Part shown: piece after piece, positions 46,876-58,440 of the stretch
How positions within the stretch are numbered: position 1 is the first letter of the stretch
How the letters are laid out: the number at the start of each line of letters is the position of its first letter
DNA from: Chiua virens
Lineage: Eukaryota; Basidiomycota; Agaricomycetes; Boletales; Boletaceae
DNA: 64,000 nucleotides
Direction: 5' to 3'
Assembly: GCA_019787685.1 (NCBI GenBank)
Contig: JAHNUO010000003.1
Span: forward strand, 124,001 to 188,000
The notes under the pieces: generated by a model
Told to the model about the DNA's origin: nothing
What the model saw: only the letters and a program-made list of their open reading frames with translations
Database searches by the model: none
Translations under genes and position numbers: made by a program

Positions 46876-47150
46876 CCACGACTGTTGAAGGGTACCTGAG
46901 AACTGGCTAGGTCTCTCTTTCCCATGCTTCGATTCATCAGGTTTTAGTGTTTGGGGCTCTCATGGTCCTTTCTTATGCTTGGGTTCTTTTTTTAGAATAG
47001 TTATTTTAGGAGGTTCTGGATTTTCCTCATTTTGTTTGCAGATCTTGTCAGACTCAGATGTTGATAACACAGAAAATGTATTTTAAAATAATGAGGTGAC
47101 ATTGTTCGAGTTAGACGTATTTACAATAGGAGACATATTAGATCCGCTCT

Positions 47151-48420
47151 TTATGCTCCTTTGGGAAAATCCTTCTCAACCTGTTTCAACTTTTTTTCTA
47201 ACTCCATCATATTGGAGTATTGTATAATCTGTCCTTGTACTTTGATTTCTCTGACCACTCTCGGTCTTGGAGGATGTTTCAGGCAAGGCCAAGTGTCTTT
47301 GCATTTGAAACACTTTCCTTTGGCTCTGGCTTTGCCGATATCCATAGGGATTTCTCCTGAGGCTCCAAAGGTTCTGGGGGTATTCAGACCAATAGGTTTG
47401 GCTGGGTGGAGGGAACAGACAAGGTAGAAGTACGAGGTTGCCATTTTTTCTCGTAATTATTAAACATTGAAGATTTTCTGCTGGCAATATTGTTTAAGGT
47501 TTGTTCGGCTTCTATGAGAGCATTCTTCTACTCTTCTATGTTCATGGAGTTTATGATGCTGATTCATTGTCTTTCTATGAATTCAATAATCTCCTGGTTA
47601 GCTTGCTGGCAGATTAGATCAATTAAGATTTCTTCATGAATCTTTTGATTGTAACTGGCCTGTAGTGCAAGCTAAGAAAGTTGCATATAATAATCTTCGA
47701 ATGTATCATTCTTTCCTTGCCTGAGCTTTCTCATCTTTTCAACGGCTTGGCGTTTGATCGCCACTGGTTGGAAGGTAAAGTCGAGTTGCTCCATAAATTT
47801 GGCAAAGGCAATGTGATCTAGATTCATGGAATTGACCTCTAGCCAAAGGTCTGCATGTCTGCCCACAGGGTTATAACCTTTCATGTAGGAGAGGGCAATA
47901 AGAATCTTCTGATGATCAGTGGGTTTCTGATTAAACCCGAAGAGGTAGGTGGCTAGCTGTCTTTTCCACAAGACATAGCCATTTTTGTCTCTGTTGTATG
48001 GATCAGGTTTAGCCAAGACTGATTTGCCAATCATCAGTTAAGGAAGGGATATGCAGGTGCAAAGGTGGGGAAGGCAGGAGTGACGGGCTGGATTGTAGAG
48101 GTAGAACCCTCTTTTCTTTTCTCCTTAAGAGAGTTCTTTGGGAAGACCAGGGAAGGTCTAGCTTTGTCTGGCTCATTATCAAACCTGTTCTGCCACTTTG
48201 TGTAGGTGGTGGTGAATTCTTCCATCATTTTTGGGAGGAGATCTGCTATCTCTGAATTGGATAGGAGAGGTGGTATGGAAGATCTGTGCAATGAAGGTTG
48301 CAGGGTGTGGATATGGATGTGAGTTGGATGGGTTGGGATCTCTGTTCCCGCAGAGTCTGGTCTGTAGTTTGAAGTGCACAACGCTGATTGAGAAGTGATA
48401 ACTAATATCCCATGAGACAT
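47151..48420 (-). pseudogene. Gag of element 1, broken
   Basis: Starts at 48420. First frame to 48034 stops just where a second frame (48034-47672) begins. The second carries the capsid-like part (DPYNRDKNGYVLWKRQLATY, then KFMEQLDFTFQPVAIKRQAV). Stops at ~47670, ~47570 and ~47530 break the next stretch, and a frame at 47444-47151 ends it. The nucleic-acid-binding motif is CFKCKDTWPCLKH, C-x2-C-x5-C-x2-H, shorter than the usual CCHC knuckle. Protein lost through decay. Confidence 0.85.
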
Positions 48421-49009
48421 TATGTTTGATATTTCTTTGATTTTTGAAGTTTAGTGGAGGAATGAAGATATGGTCTCGAAAAGTAAATATTGTAAGGGAC
48501 ACGCTTCTTGGATAAGGGAGGAGGTGGCTTAGCCTGAAGCCAACGGTTGGATACTGCTGATCAAGCTATGATTGGAAGTCTTGCTTTAACTACGATTCTT
48601 GAGTAGTGGAGGCAATGGGCTGAATGGCTGCGATAACTCAGCAACCACCATTTGGGAAGGAACTGGAATACACCCTTATCTATCAGGGGAGGGCAATAAC
48701 TGTGTCCCTTCTACAGTGAATGTTATTGATTTGTTCTACATAGCAGCCTCTAGCGCTTTGCTAATATGCCCACTAGTGCACTATGTGAAAAGCAACTTTA
48801 TCCAATTTGAAGCTGGACGAGCAGTGCAAGGAATGACATAGGTTCACAAGCAACAACCTAGGGCCTGGTGGTTTGCCAGGAGGATACTGATCCTCTGCAG
48901 TGGGTAACACAGCGGGTAAGAACTAAGCAGGGACAAAATGTCTGCCTAGGCAAGTGGAGATGATGGGGAGAGTCGGATGTTCAGGGTCGAAGTGACTGGG
49001 AATGGAAGT
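48421..49009 (-). other. 5' leader of element 1
   Basis: About 590 bp between the primer site and gag on the minus strand. No gene. Expected to hold packaging signals. A phrase ggctgcgataactcagcaac near 48625 resembles sequence in the family 3 LTRs (gttatcgcagcc), suggesting shared ancestry of leader and LTR parts. Confidence 0.5.
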
Positions 49010-49020
49010 AGTCTTGAAAT
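49010..49020 (-). promoter_or_regulatory. Self-priming primer-binding site of element 1
   Basis: Minus strand atttcaagact, two bases inside the 5' LTR, complements agtcttgaaat in the LTR (complement at 49084-49094). That lies about 33 nt downstream of the LTR TATA box (tatataag, 49121-49128). Same geometry as in element 2 with a different sequence. Confidence 0.82.
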
Positions 49021-49022
49021 AA

Positions 49023-49288
49023 TGTGAGGAAAGAATAAGGGTTAGTCTCAATATCACTTCAGTGACTGAAATGTATGATAGCGATTTCAAGACTGAGGTA
49101 AATACATGAATATGTACCTACTTATATACTAAACTAATGGAACATCAAAGAATAATATGGAATGATTAGTTAGCAGGTAAAGGGTATGACGTAGTCTCTT
49201 AGTAAGCCTATGATGTCATATGGAAGGTCTTAGAAGGTTCAAGGGAGAAGGGGAAGGTTAAAGGGTTAAGAAATTTGAAATTCTGACA
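49023..49288 (-). repeat. 5' LTR of element 1
   Basis: 266 bp, complete; TG...CA ends; followed by the duplication agaag and then Helitron B sequence. Confidence 0.94.
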
Positions 49289-51660
49289 AGAAGCCCACCC
49301 ATCACATATCAACTGCTGAAAGAGTCTGTCACTCTTGAAGAGATTGGATGGCTCTATGTGTAGTGGATGGACATGGAGTCTATAGGCATACCAAAGCAGC
49401 TGGGTGACCTTACTGGAGTGATGAGGATGACCATGATGAACATCTTGAAGTAGAATGTTCAGGTGCCAGCCTTCCTCACTATGTGTAATGAAAAGGACAT
49501 AATAAAAAGGAAGATAGGATGGATGGAGATTGCTGATGCAATGTAGGCCACTACCTTGGAGACAAAGAATGATATCACAATCCATTCTTGTATTCTGTTT
49601 ACTATCACTAGGGACAACTGCAGCTATTTTATCAATAGTAGGCAGGTTATATCTTCTGGTATCATCTCCTTGTTGTAGGTGGAGTCTCATGTGGACATTA
49701 GTATGCTGATCTGAAGGTTTGGCCTATATGATTAAAATGATTAGCTTGTATGATGAAAAAAAAATACATAGACCAACCCTCATTATTTCATAGGCTTGTT
49801 TGTAGAGAGGGGCATAAGGGTGAATATCTCTGAAAGTGGTATGCAAGTGAAGCAAAATGCCAGGATCCAGTTGAGGATTGTGTTGGACATGTCTATTGGT
49901 TGCTTCCTCTGGGTTATAGATATAAAGCTGAGCAAAAGAGGGCTGGACATCATCTGGTGGCATAAGGGCTCCCATGAGGTGATGAAGTGTGCCATGAATA
50001 CAAAATGATGAGGGCCCAGATCCTTGCATAGCTTGATTGTCCACATCCATACCCACAGAAGTAAAGGCTAGAGTGTTGTTGTACTGACAAATCTTCTTTT
50101 TGAACTCTCCATGATCTTGAGGGTCATCAAAGAGATCCTGAAGGACATGTGGCAACTGCTGAATATGAGGAAGATCAACCTGACCCTGAAGACAACACAT
50201 TCCAAAGTGAGGGTTGAGAGTGCCAGAGTAAGACAGCTTTTCTGAAATGAAATGAAGAGCATGGCAATTGGGACACTGGATGTTCATGAGCCTCAAAGAG
50301 TGGATTTTAGCAGGCTCAGTATATGGCCTTCCACCAGGAGGGATACATAGGATAGGGTGGTTGGGGATTAATGAAAACATCAGAACTGCTGGAGCTAGAG
50401 TTATCAGGATCAGGATTAGCTGGTGGGGGTGGTGAAGGTGAAGGTGGGGGTGAGAATGGGGGTGGTGGTGGGCTTGGAGATCTAGATACAGATAGCCTAG
50501 GAGATAGTGATGAATAACCAGGATTGCCATTGTCATTTTGCTGCTATTGTCTCTGTTGATCTTGCTCATGTTGTTCTGCAAAGCATTGACTGTGCTTACT
50601 AAGAGCCTCTGAGAGCAAAGCTTGAGAAAGCTGTCATATTTGAATGAGGGCATTGTTCTCTTGAGACTAATGTACTTCCTCCTGTTGATGTAGTGCCTGT
50701 TGTCTCTCCTACCCTAATAGTCTTTGTTGCTCTATTTCCTGCTAATGCTGCTGTGCTTGTTGTAGTTGCTGTAGTCTTTGTTGCTCTACTTCCTGCTGCT
50801 GTAGTTGAAATAGCCTCTGTTGCTCTGCTTCTTGCCAATTTAACAATTGCTGCTGCTGCTCCCATAGTCTTTGCTGCTCCCACTGTTGCTAATGGTGTAC
50901 CTCCTGTTGTTGCTGTCATAATCTTTACTGCTCCAACTCCCATTGATGTTGAGCCTCTTGTTGAAGCTCCACTGTCTCTGATGCTCTATCTGCTGATATA
51001 ACACTTGCTGTTGCCCTTCCTGAGCTATATCATGTTAAAAGTCAATGACTTGTTGATATGGCTGAATATTTGGCATTGCAGGAGGGGGATGAGCAGGACC
51101 AGATTGAGCATTGGCAGACTAGATAGTAGAAGAGTAATGATTGGATCTTCTATTGTGACAATTTTGATGAGTAGAATTGAATCCTTCCAATAATCTGGTA
51201 TTATAATCCACTCTGTTCTCTGAAATAGAAAAGGGTAGAGGTAGAGGTAGAGGAGGTGGAAATACTGGAGGTAATAAGTGGCATGTTGGACTAAGGAAAA
51301 GAAAGTGATGGATGGAATTGAGCAAGGAACATAGGTAGTGGTGAGTGTAGATAATGCATTCTCTGAAAATCATGGTGTGCAATCTGATGATATGAAATGC
51401 CTGGATACTAATTCACAGGCACAGGAGGATGGTGCTGAATTTTTTAATTAGTATCATATGTATAGTAAACTTGTGTGAATTTAAACACACCATTAAAGCA
51501 TTAGCAATATTTTGAGGCATTTGAGCAGGATAAGATGGATGGTGACAGGATGGGGAAGAACCAAGAGTCCTTTGGTCACATTCAGCCTGGCAAGAAGCAA
51601 TCCAAGTGCATTGAGAAGAGGTTGAAGGGGAAGCCCTAGTATTTAAATGTCAATTATATT
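49289..51660 (-). pseudogene. Helitron B, right remnant (N-terminal half of RepHel)
   Basis: Continues the sequence cut at 36150. Minus-strand frames 49690-49289 (YNLPTIDKIAAVVPSDSKQN, GLHCISNLHPSYLPF) and 50653-49724 (PNCHALHFISEKLSYSGTL, NNTLAFTSVGMDVDNQAM) parallel RepHel A at ~6070-5690 and ~6980-6165. A decayed Gln-rich repeat region follows (~50540-51020), then NRVDYNTRLLEGFN (~51215), matching ERIDYAAQLMAGFN of A. Multiple stops. Differences from A are mostly CpG to TpG or CpA. Confidence 0.88.
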
Positions 51661-53589
51661 ACACAAAGTATATTATATATTACATAATATATTACTCACA
51701 TAAGAAAGGGCTTAGATTTAATAGATGATCAGAAAGAAGAAGAAGAAAAAACACTGAGTACTTGGATAGCAGAGTTGCAGGATAGGAACCAGAAATTTCA
51801 GAACTTTACTTGTTATTCCTAGCTAGCCAGCACTACTTCATAGGTGAAGTATTGACCACATGATGTTATGGGTGTTCACATGAATCCACACAGGTTACGA
51901 TCCTGGAATGCTCCTACAATGGATATGTCAACAGCACAGCAAATACCTGTTTTGATTCCCTGATAAAACACAGGGGAAATCTGGTGAATATGACCAGGAG
52001 GCATAGTGCAATGCCAAACTATGCTTTAGATCTGGATCATATTCCCAGGGTGATTATATAGCCAATGGTAATTTATACCCCTATAAGGGCAATGCTTTAA
52101 CCCTAGCTCTGGGTGCTCATTAATGTCAAGAGTTGTACATAATATGTGAGTGCATGAAAGGCAGCAAACACTCAGGAAGTGATGCTAAAAGAAAGAAAAA
52201 AGCCACTAAAGGTAATGTTATCAACTGAATGCATGTAGAAGGGCAGGATGTAACAGAGAGTTACAAAGAGAGCTCTTGACTAAGTCTAGCCCTAAGGCAT
52301 TGGCTCAAGTACAGGATTTAGTGTCAATAAAGACACCTGTACATTCCTAGTGGTATACAAGTGGTAGTATATTGTGAGTGTTAGTAACAATTGATCATGC
52401 TTGGGCAGAATTATGGTAGAACACTTTAATTAATGAACTGGGGATTTACCCTCCAGTTGTGCAGTATATATACTAAAGCACAAGTGGCTGTGCTACTGGA
52501 TAAGGAAGGACAGTAGGTAAGCTATATTATGAATAGTCCAAGGTATTAGCTACATAAGTTGTCTATGAGGCAGAGCATGTGTATAGAGTGCAACTGTTAA
52601 CCAATAGGATAAAGCACATGGAGATTAGAAACATGCATGATCCTTGAGGGATCAATGAGAACAACATGTTGTTAACATGTGCATAACATGTGTTATGTGG
52701 CAGTAATGAATATCAGGTATGGTTATTGATGTGAATGTGGGTAAGATCCAAATATGAAATAAGGACCACAAGGCTGCCACATGTGGGAACAAGATCTAAT
52801 AGTGATCAAGTGTATCCGACAAGATAGTATCTGTGAGTGTGATAATGAATATAAAGTGATATCATAAATGAATGGTAATCCATATCAGGGATATGACATA
52901 ATAGTCATGTGATCCATAGAGTGGTCTAGATCCATGATGTAATGAGTGTATCATGTGATCTGTTATGTAAGAGAATATATTGGAATCATATGATGAAGGT
53001 CATATGATCCTTTGGAATAAAATAAGACGAGATATGATAAGATAAAGTGAAATTATAAGTATCATGGTGTTTAACCACAATAGAGGAAGAGTGTGAAATC
53101 ATGTTTATAACATCAACCATAAACACATATATGAAGCAACAAAAGAAGATAAAGTACTAGCAGTAGGGGTGCTTGTCCATACTTCAAACTGTAAATGTAA
53201 GAAAACAGGTGAGTAAAGAAAGCAAAAAACACACCTAAGCACCAGAGTACAGAGTTTGATTAGTTATCAGATCATGTCAGAACTTTATTTCAGCCCTTTA
53301 CCTTTACCATACCTGACTCTTGTTGTCATACCCTATTCCAAGTATTCCTTTCTATAGACATTTCCCATTATATTTACTTGGTCTGTGCTTGACAATAGTT
53401 TAGTATATAAGTAGTGTACTTTCTGTATTGTTTCCTTAGTCTTGAAATCATTACCACTTTGGTTATTGATATTGAGACACATCCTTATAAGTTTTCTCAT
53501 AGATCACTATCAGATCAATAAATTATTAGTTAGCATATGGCCATTTTAAATGTTATGTTGCACAAGTTGACCAAAAAAATGGTGTATTT
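51661..53589. other. AT-rich, CpG-poor region without a gene
   Basis: About 1.9 kb with no open frame of note. Its position between RepHel remnants and the decayed tail at 53590 makes it the probable 5' non-coding part of Helitron B, perhaps with other decayed inserts. Many short words such as catatgatcc and tcatgtgatc recur around 52850-53000. Confidence 0.45.
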
Positions 53590-53960
53590 ACCTGATTACA
53601 TTTGAGTTTGAGAGCCAGGAATGGGGGGAAAGGATAATGAGTTGAAGTGTTGAGGCAATGATGCTGGTGTGGGTAGAGATGGATTGTGGCTGTGCAGCAT
53701 TGCTTTGTCAGTCAATGCGTTGGTCACATCAGTCATAGTACTACTGAACAGACAACAGGTTGGATGCCAGCTGAGCCACATGGTTTTGTTGAGCAAAAAA
53801 GGAAGGTATGTATTGGTGAGTGAAATTAGCAATGGTTACTAAAATAGCTAACAGAGTTGCACACATCCAACAGAGGTAACACAAACAAAAAAGTGTCAGA
53901 TACAGTGTCATAAGTACTTTCCCACACCCTGTCCTCCATTAAACTTATTGATGTACATGC
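53590..53960 (+). repeat. Decayed Helitron unit tail (variant 3 type)
   Basis: Reads gagccacatggttttgttga and gagcaaaaaaggaagg, then cccacaccctgtcctccatt and aacttattga. This follows 11210-11410 closely with C to T and G to A changes at former CpGs: ccgagcc to ctgagcc, tttcgttg to ttttgttg, ccccgttctccg to ccctgtcctcca. Probably the outer end of Helitron B. Confidence 0.8.
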
Positions 53961-54989
53961 TTGTAACATCATCTTTTTCTTTCCCTCTTTTCTCATTTGT
54001 GACAGAAAGATAGCTGGTAGCTGTAATCATGTCACAGACAGTCAAGGTAAATGGAAGAGGCCCTTCTGTGGTAGATTATTAGCTTTCTCCTTACTTGTAA
54101 GTTCTCACACACCAGATTCTCTGCAGTTCATCTACTATAACATGCCCAAGTAGACTCAGAAGAAGTGAAAGGATTGCTCAGATAAAGACATACCTGATGT
54201 CTGGTCTACTAAATTGCCAACTAAGAAGCCTTGCCAGGACACCCCTCCAACTTGAAGGCTGAGGATGAAACAAAGTTGAAAACTGACTTGAATGTTGGCT
54301 CAAATATCAAACCTGATGTTTAGACCTTCATGGTCTATATGCAAGTTTTCTCAATACAGATAGTAACCAAAACAAAATCCAATGGTAAACCTGGGAAAAT
54401 GATGACAGAGAAGGACTGCCAGTGGTGGCATGACAATGCAGAGTTTTCAGCATTAGACTGGATGTCTTTTCTTTTTGCACACAACAAATTCTGTGAGACA
54501 ATCAATTCATGCAATACCTGACTCAGACTTGGACTGCTGGTACATGTGTCCAATTTGTTCAATAATTGTTGTTTGTTCCATGTTGTCATAGTACAATGTG
54601 TATCAGTACTACTGTTACTCTGCATTAGCAATGTATCCCATGTGTTAGAATCAGTTGCCTCAATAAGTGCATTAGTGCCATCAGAGCTGCATGTGTGAGA
54701 AGATGGTGGTCACATCATGGTGCCATGTTCTTCAAAGCCTGAGATGTTCTGCCATCAATAGCAACTCTGTTTGGAAACTTGAAGATTTTTTCAAGGTGCC
54801 ACTGGCCATGGTTCCACAAGTCTAGGGCAATTTCTTTGAGATCTTTGCTGATTTCTGGTAGCCCATCATTACCAAGGGATGTAGGGTTGGACATGTGCAC
54901 TAAAGATAGCTCTTGATTCTGTACCACCACCTTTCCCCCATGGGAACTCTTCTCCTAAGCTCAAGCACACATGTTTCATAATCTTCCCC
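53961..54989. other. Unrecognised decayed sequence
   Basis: Contains scraps of open frame on both strands (for example plus strand 54330-54521, with DWMSFLFAHNKFCETI) broken by many stops. It may be a dead gene, but I cannot name it. Confidence 0.4.
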
Positions 54990-54994
54990 TGTGA

Positions 54995-56474
54995 TGTTAT
55001 GATTCATCTTTTTCTTTCCTTTCTACTCCAATTTTACTATGCTCAGTACCACAGGTACCTCCTATGTTCAATCCACAAGGCTTACCCTTACTTTGGATTA
55101 CTCAGCAAGGGCTTAACCCTTTGCCCTGTTTTACCTTTTCTTTCCTTGATCTAATTATGCGACTCCAGCCCAACCTGTTGTTCCATCATTGCTTCCTTTC
55201 TTCTACTTCTGTTGATCCACTAGGGATCACCTTTATTTCCACCATCATTCCGATGACGTCTCCTTTTATCATTCCACTTGCTTTCCGTCCATCACATGCC
55301 ATACAACTGTTACAATTCATCTTTTCTTTCACTTTTTACTTTACTTTCACTATGCTTGGTACCACAGGTACCTCCTACATTCAATCTGCAAGGCTTAACC
55401 CTTTGCCCCATGTACCTTTCCTTCTTTGATCCAATTATGCAACCTCAGGTCCAACCTGTTGTTCCATATTCACTTCTCTCCTTCCGCTTCCCTGATCTGT
55501 TAAGGATCTCCTTCATTTCCACTGTCATTTCCAACAGCTTCAGTGTTTACCATTTATACTTCATTCCATCTAGTGCTCCTGCCCCATACGACTCCTTTTG
55601 GCCTTTGACTGTTCTGCTCTTCTTGGCCACCCTTTTGGACTCTTGGTCCATGCTTGATTACCAACATATAAATACTGTGCAGTGATACCTGTATTCTCTA
55701 GTCTTGATCTATGCAATCTAGCTAGTATCACTGCTCCTCCTTGGGCTTGAACTAAGCCACCCTTTGTTGCTGCAACCAATGTCCAGCTCCTCAGTCCACC
55801 CTGATCACAAGGGGCAGTCTTTGGTGCCTTCAGGTATAGATTCCCAAAAGGATGCTCTCAGCAACAACTGAGTTCTAACTCATCTCACTGGTAGCAATCC
55901 GCTGACCAGTAACCCTCTTTGAACTCTTTAGCATGCCATGTATCAAGTGGTGGTTATTTGAGTTATCACAGCTGCTTGGTACTTAGCACTTTTGCATCTA
56001 TGCTAGGCCCTACCTGGGACTATTGTAACAACAACTCCTTCTGGCCCTTTGACTGTTCCGCTCTTCTTGGCCATCCCTTTTGGACTGCTGGTCCATGCTC
56101 ATTTACCTAGGTATAAATACCCACAGTGATATGCTGTATTTCCTAGTCTTGATCTATGCAATCTAGCTAGTATCACTGCTCCTCTTCGGGTTTCACCTAA
56201 GCCACTCTTCGTCACTGCAACCAACATCCAGCTCCTTAGTCTACCCCAATCACAAGGGGAAGTCTTTGGTTCTTCAGGTATAGATTCCCAACAGGATGCT
56301 CTCAGCAACACCTAAGTTCTGCTTTATCTCACTGGTAGCAATCCACTGACCAGTAACCCTCCTTGAACTCTTCAGTGTGCCATATACCAAGTGGTGGTTG
56401 TTTGAGTTATTGTAGCCACTTGGTACTTAGCACTTTTTGTGTCTACACTAGGCCCTACCCAGGACTATCATAAC
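54995..56474. repeat. Family 3 LTR pair collapsed without interior, decayed
   Basis: A first LTR copy (54995-56030, ends tgttatgattc and attgtaaca) is followed directly by a truncated second copy (56031-56474, ends atcataaca). The pair is flanked by the 5-bp duplication tgtga (54990-54994, 56475-56479). The first copy contains an internal duplication: accacaggtacctcctatgt near 55045 recurs as accacaggtacctcctacat near 55360. Compared with 37504-38222, most CpG sites are lost. Confidence 0.85.
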
Positions 56475-56479
56475 ATGTG

Positions 56480-56897
56480 AGATCTGTCTCTCAGAGGTTG
56501 GTATAGTGTTCCACAAATTCCCTAAGGGCACTTTTTGTGCCTGGTTTGTCCTCCCTTGCCATCCCTAGCTATGTTCTGCAGTTCTATGCTGCCTACTTCT
56601 TCAAACTGATCCTAGACTATCTGGGATAGCCCTTCAAAGGGCAAATGTTCCCACCATCTCAATTTCATGTCCTAAGAACACCTCTCATGCCCTCTGTTGG
56701 GTTGTATCTATTTTTCATTCTTTCAAGCAACAGCTACAGGTATCTGTGATAGATTCTAACTCTGGCTGGGTCTATCCTGCTTTTATCCACTTATACCAAA
56801 ACAACATGCTGCTTCACTTCTGAGTGCAGGTAGCTAAGGGTGCTCCCTACCCCTTAATGACAACAAGCAATCCCAGGCACCCCCAACCCCACTGTGG
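56480..56897. other. Unannotated stretch between LTRs
   Basis: About 420 bp, CpG-poor, no gene or recognisable repeat. Confidence 0.45.
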
Positions 56898-56902
56898 GTT
56901 AT

Positions 56903-57458
56903 TGTCATATACCGCTCCAGTTCTCCGTTCCTCCGGATATAACTCCGTTTCTCTTAGATGATAACTCCAGGTCGATCTCCCTCAGGACACAACTCCGCGA
57001 CCCCGGACCTCTGTTATGTATATATGTTTCCTCTTTTATTTTAGTACATAACCTGTGTCTCGCTTATGAGCACAGCTCCAGCTTTCTCAGTACCCAACTT
57101 ACCTCCGGCTATGTAGTTTCCCGATCTTCCATCTTACTCAGTTCTTACCAACTCCGTTACTAATCTCCATTCCACTCCGAGTATATAAACTGTAGTACCC
57201 TGACTGTGTACCCTTAGTCTGAATATTAGTTTAATTGTACGACTCACTCCGAACACTCCGTAAGACCTTGATGGTCTTTACTCCGCTCGACTCCACTTCA
57301 TGTGTTGAGTCATATATCTACCTCTGTTCTCCGTACATCTGAAATATAGGGACAGACTGTGACAAGGGCGCACCACATACGGTGAAGCCAAGTCCCGTCC
57401 AATGCTACAACTCCGGAGATCCAGAGTTGGCTACCTCCGAGTCGCACGGTCTCTAACA
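56903..57458 (+). repeat. Solo LTR of the element 2 family
   Basis: Reverse-complement relative to the LTRs of element 2: starts tgtcataccgc-like (tgtcatataccgctccag) and ends ggtctctaaca. Perfect 5-bp duplication gttat (56898-56902, 57459-57463). TATA at 57182-57188 and agtctgaatat at 57216-57226, the predicted R start. A recombination remnant of a full element. Confidence 0.94.
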
Positions 57459-57463
57459 GTTAT

Positions 57464-58021
57464 GCCACAGTTGCAGAATTATTAAAGCTCTAATAGAAAG
57501 TCTAGGATCTTCAAGCTATTATTAACTTCCTCCAACCTGAGCCCTCCCCTCCCTTCCCCCATGATTGCTCCCAGTGGTCCCTAATCACCAGCCTTTATCT
57601 CCCTCCCCCTGATATCATGGAAATCACCTTCACACTTCTCCCCTCTCTCCAACCCATGGACACCTTAGTGAATTGCAATGTGTTGAAACTTGAGGGTGGA
57701 AGGCCCTTGACAATCAATCTTCTCCCTCACTAACCAGCTACCTAATGTCATCTATACCTTGCCTCTCAAAGGCCTGGCTTCCCCTTTGCCTACCAACTGC
57801 ATCCCTTCTACCCTTTGTCCTACATGCTCACAGCCCTGCACACAGCCACCTTTTCCTAGCCTCACACAGGCTTCTGCTCAGTTTTCTGAGCTGTTAACAT
57901 ATGAACATGATTTACATAGCCCATAGCCAACCAACTGCTCTGTATGCACACATAATGTCTGATTGGGGCCCTGCCAATAAACATGGATTTTAACAAAAAA
58001 AAAACATGTGCACTGGATATC
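57464..58021. other. Unannotated, pyrimidine-rich stretch
   Basis: About 560 bp with CCCTCCCC-rich text near 57540 and a short poly-A (57996-58004). No gene identified. Confidence 0.4.
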
Positions 58022-58440
58022 TGTTACAATAGTCCCAGGGGCCTAGCATAGAATCAGAGTAAACCCAAGTATATCTGTGGCTGCAATAACTCAAACAACA
58101 ACCACAGAGAGGTCAAGGGTCAAGGGCTAGGGTCAAGGGTTGAGTCAGCTGGTATAGGCTACTGATGAGATAAAGGGAACTCAGGCATTGCTGAGATATG
58201 CTTTTGGGAATCTATACCCAAAGCAACAAGGTCTTCCACTTAATGAGTGGTGGTTAAGGAGCAAAGACATTGATTGACACAACAAGGGACTTCCACTAGG
58301 TTATGGTTAGACAAGAGGAGACAAGACAATGCTCAGGTAAATTGAGTAGATCAAGACTGAGGGGTACAGGAGTATTGTCAAGGGTTCAAAAGGGTGTTCC
58401 AAGAAGAGCAGAACTACCACAAGGGAACAAAGGAAGTCCA
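58022..58440. repeat. Truncated family 3 LTR, opposite orientation to 54995
   Basis: Begins tgttacaatagtccc, the reverse complement of the LTR end near 56030, and runs to about 58430 (gtgttccaagaagagcagaa, complement of gctcttcttggcc). The rest of the LTR is missing. Confidence 0.8.

Larger units (their letters stand above)
36151..49288 (-). mobile_element. Ty3/gypsy chromovirus (element 1), with two later insertions in its left LTR
   Basis: LTRs are 266 bp, begin TG and end CA. The right (5') LTR is at 49023-49288. The left (3') LTR is in three parts that sum to 266 bp. The target-site duplication is ggaag (36146-36150) against agaag (49289-49293), one base different. The intact Helitron A reads tcaatggaagcccaaccatc at the same place, which confirms the insertion point. 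Internal order on the minus strand: gag, protease, RT, RNase H, integrase, chromodomain. All coding parts carry stops. LTR copies differ by about ten mainly C/T and G/A changes. Confidence 0.93.
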
